Origin: Paulownia fortunei
Lineage: Eukaryota > Streptophyta > Magnoliopsida > Lamiales > Paulowniaceae
Direction: 5' to 3'
Length of the DNA: 64,000 nt
Assembly (NCBI GenBank): GCA_019321725.1
Contig: CM033113.1
Location: 2,232,001-2,296,000 of the forward strand
In this document: positions 61,901 to 64,000 of the stretch, one piece after another
How the letters are laid out: every line of letters begins with the position of its first letter
How positions within the stretch are numbered: position 1 is the first letter of the stretch
Made by a program: the position numbers and the translations under genes
Notes under the pieces: generated by a model
The model's database searches: none
What the model was told of the DNA's origin: nothing
The model's input: the letters and a program-made list of their open reading frames with translations, nothing else

Positions 61901-64000
61901 GAGGAATTTTTGATTTGTCTGTGTCATGGTTCTTGATTATCATTCATGCGTCAATAGACAAGCTGCATTATGATTTTTGAACTCCCTATCTTTATGATGT
62001 ATATAGGAATTGATTAAATGCTTAGCCAGAAGTTTGGTTTATCTTCACATTTTCATATGAACTGACAATGGGCTGGGCATGCGAAGCTGGTGGCATGCGG
62101 AGTAGAATTCATGCTTTCATTAGAAAATGAGAATTCTGGGTCAATCATGAGTTTGGAGTGTGGACCAAAAGTAGGATTTTGTGATTTTCCTTTGTGGAAA
62201 TCCTCTGGAATTTTTTTTATGGATGTTTCATCTAGACAAACCTACATCAAATTACCAGCCTTTTAATCATGGGTATTCATTCAAAAAAGAAAATACACAG
62301 TATTAAAACTTGTTTCTCTCACATTTGTCATGTTGAGACCTACTGTTTTTGAAGATCGTGAACTTATTGTCCCGTTTAACTAATTTTTGTGAACCAAACT
62401 TTGGTCATATAATATCTTGCATCTTTTCTTCTTTGAATCAGGCCAAATTTGCTCCATATTTTGAGTGCTGTGCCAAGATCAAACACTCTAAGAGTATCTG
62501 ATAATCCCAGTTCTGCTGGAAGTGGGAAGCTGTCTGATCCATTTTGCAAACTGCAAAGCGAAGGTTGCCTTTTGACTTGTAATGGCAAAGTCGTCATAGT
62601 TTTAGTATTGGAGGAAATTGCAGAGATTGAGAAAACTTCTGAAACCAATCTTGTTAACTCCAACGGAAATGAGAATGTCTGTCTGCTTGTAAAAGCATTA
62701 CTAGATGACCACGTGAGATTTGTTAAGGTAATGTCAGACACTCCTCATTTTCTATTGGTTTGATTTATTTCAATCATCAGGTATTTCTTGTTGCATTATG
62801 GTTTCTTAATTATGTGTGGCTGTCTAAAGATAATAAATAGGTACTAACCGACACAATATTGTTTGAATTGATGTTTTCACATTGCATAGATATTTCAAAA
62901 GAGTACTGCTGCTACCATGATCAATAGGTTCTGCTGAAAGCACCCAGAAAGGGTTGCCTTTTTATGGAACTGATATTGCTATATCATCTGAATCATTGGC
63001 TTGCTGATTGCAGATCGAAGACCGCTCAACTGTGCCTCTGGTATTGGTCAGTTCTGCTGGTTCAGTCAGTTCTCTGCAAGAATTGTTCTCAGATCATGAC
63101 TACTTTGCATTTGATCCTGAAAAGGTTGGATACATGCTTTTTTAATTGGTAATAATCTGATACTGGTTTAGCAGTGTCTAGCATAGTTCAGTGAAGCTGA
63201 AGCTTCATGGGCTCAAGAATGTGCTGTACTTGTATACTGCGCTTTGTGATGTAATTAGGTAGTATAGCTGTACAGTTGACTAAAGCATCCTTTTGCTCCC
63301 ATGTTTGATAACGATCATATGTGAAACATTTAGGTAAGGATTTTCGTATTTGGGTGTCCATTTTCTATTTTAGCTGTTGGTTTTCTACGAGACATACATT
63401 GAAAAGAAAATCTTCTTTAAGAACATTTCAGGCGAAGTGAATGCATGGTATCTGAATCTATATTTATTTGCTGAGAGAATCGCTGAATATATGAATATGA
63501 AAATTCTGCAACAAGTTGTATGGTTTGTGAAGTGCTCTCTAGAAGATTTTCTAAGGTCTTCAATAGAAACCCAGAGAAAATAGAGGGCTTTTCCAATTGC
63601 AATTAGTTCACCAAGCTCCTTCCAATATGGAGAAGCTAGAAAGTATGGAAGGTTCAAATTTCATAAATGATTACTGATTTAGTTGGGAGCATGATATTTT
63701 TTGAACAAAAACTTTTAGATGCTTCACTGGACAATCTTGTGCAAGGACATCTTTCTGTTATATTTTAGTTAAGAGTGTTAAATATATTTTCCAGTAATCC
63801 TGTATTTGTTCACTATTTGTCATGGGCAATACTTCAATATCATTCTGTACGAATATCTTAATGAGAAGTGAATCACATTTATTTACGGTGTGCATTTCGT
63901 TGGCATGCATGTTGTGCTCATGCATTTTTGGAATTGGATCTTTTAACAGGTCTGGTTTTTGGAAGAAGAGAAGCTTCCTCTTGTTAGTAACTCACTTGAA
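58937..64000 (+). CDS. Plastid RimM-family 16S rRNA processing protein with extra C-terminal region, 3'-partial
   Basis: RimM assists maturation of the small ribosomal subunit 3' domain; a plastid role is inferred. Exons: 58937-59129, 59834-59970, 60127-60258, 60336-60446, 60648-60929, 61500-61699, 62442-62727, 63014-63124 and 63950-64000, where the window ends mid-exon. An in-frame ATG at 58895 could add 14 residues; the second gives a cleaner Ser-rich transit peptide (MQSSSILCCSTNSFSPS). The RimM barrel domain reads GYIYGVHGFQGEVRVKP, then AQKLVGSTILVTDEDRP and GEFYTHDLIGVRV. The PRC-type barrel follows (GEPVGTVVNVFNSGASDLLH, VWVPFVEAIVPTVDLEKREM, ITPPKGLLELN). Then come a basic helix (EWKERKKFQRRLIAAKKKLC) and a further region not found in bacterial RimM, matching At5g46420 from memory. 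That relative continues into a nucleotide-sugar-transferase-like part, here beyond the window. Confidence 0.9.
59161..59180. repeat. (AT)n microsatellite in RimM-type intron 1
   Basis: About nine TA units just after the first donor site of the RimM-type gene. Confidence 0.8.

Overview
The window is nuclear DNA of a flowering plant, most likely a eudicot. The genes are intron-rich with GT-AG junctions that keep phase from exon to exon, introns and spacers are AT-rich, and every recognisable product is a plant-type protein, three of them plastid-targeted. I saw no bacterial, organellar, viral or CRISPR-like structure. All exon edges were set by hand from splice consensus, reading phase and family similarity, and may be off by a base or two. 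Arabidopsis locus numbers come from memory and were not searched.

Layout. 1-2013 (+): 3' part of a coatomer zeta gene. 3400-7481 (-): CorA-like Mg2+ transporter family gene with a GIN loop, with leader and promoter up to about 9540. 10643-18445 (-): GBF-interacting-protein-1-like DUF1296 gene, ten exons. 18446-21079: AT-rich spacer with a foldback. 21080-28777 (+): chloroplast C-terminal processing peptidase (S41), twelve exons. 30383-31995 (+): GPI-anchored X8/CBM43 protein whose frame is broken in its Pro/Thr linker. 33679-35635 (-): COR413 chloroplast inner-membrane protein. 40185-43595 (-): SCP1-like small phosphatase, with a leader and promoter up to about 45700. 48362-53834 (-): MEI2-like three-RRM RNA-binding protein, with a leader up to about 55600. 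58937-64000 (+): plastid RimM-type 16S rRNA processing protein, cut by the window end.

The genes do not form one pathway. They span vesicle coats, ion transport, transcription cofactors, thylakoid proteolysis, the cell wall, cold acclimation, a phosphatase, meiosis-type RNA binding and plastid ribosome maturation. What unites them is ancestry. As I recall, one set matches Arabidopsis At1g29350-At1g29400 (DUF1296, X8, COR413IM, AML5) and another matches At5g46380-At5g46420 (DUF1296, S41 peptidase, SSP4, RimM). The window therefore looks like the unfractionated ancestral block.

The points most worth checking are the frameshift in the X8 gene, the merged synteny, short upstream ORFs before the CorA-like and COR413IM starts, a series of local tandem duplications in noncoding DNA, and two MITE-like elements. 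I found no convincing wholly new system.
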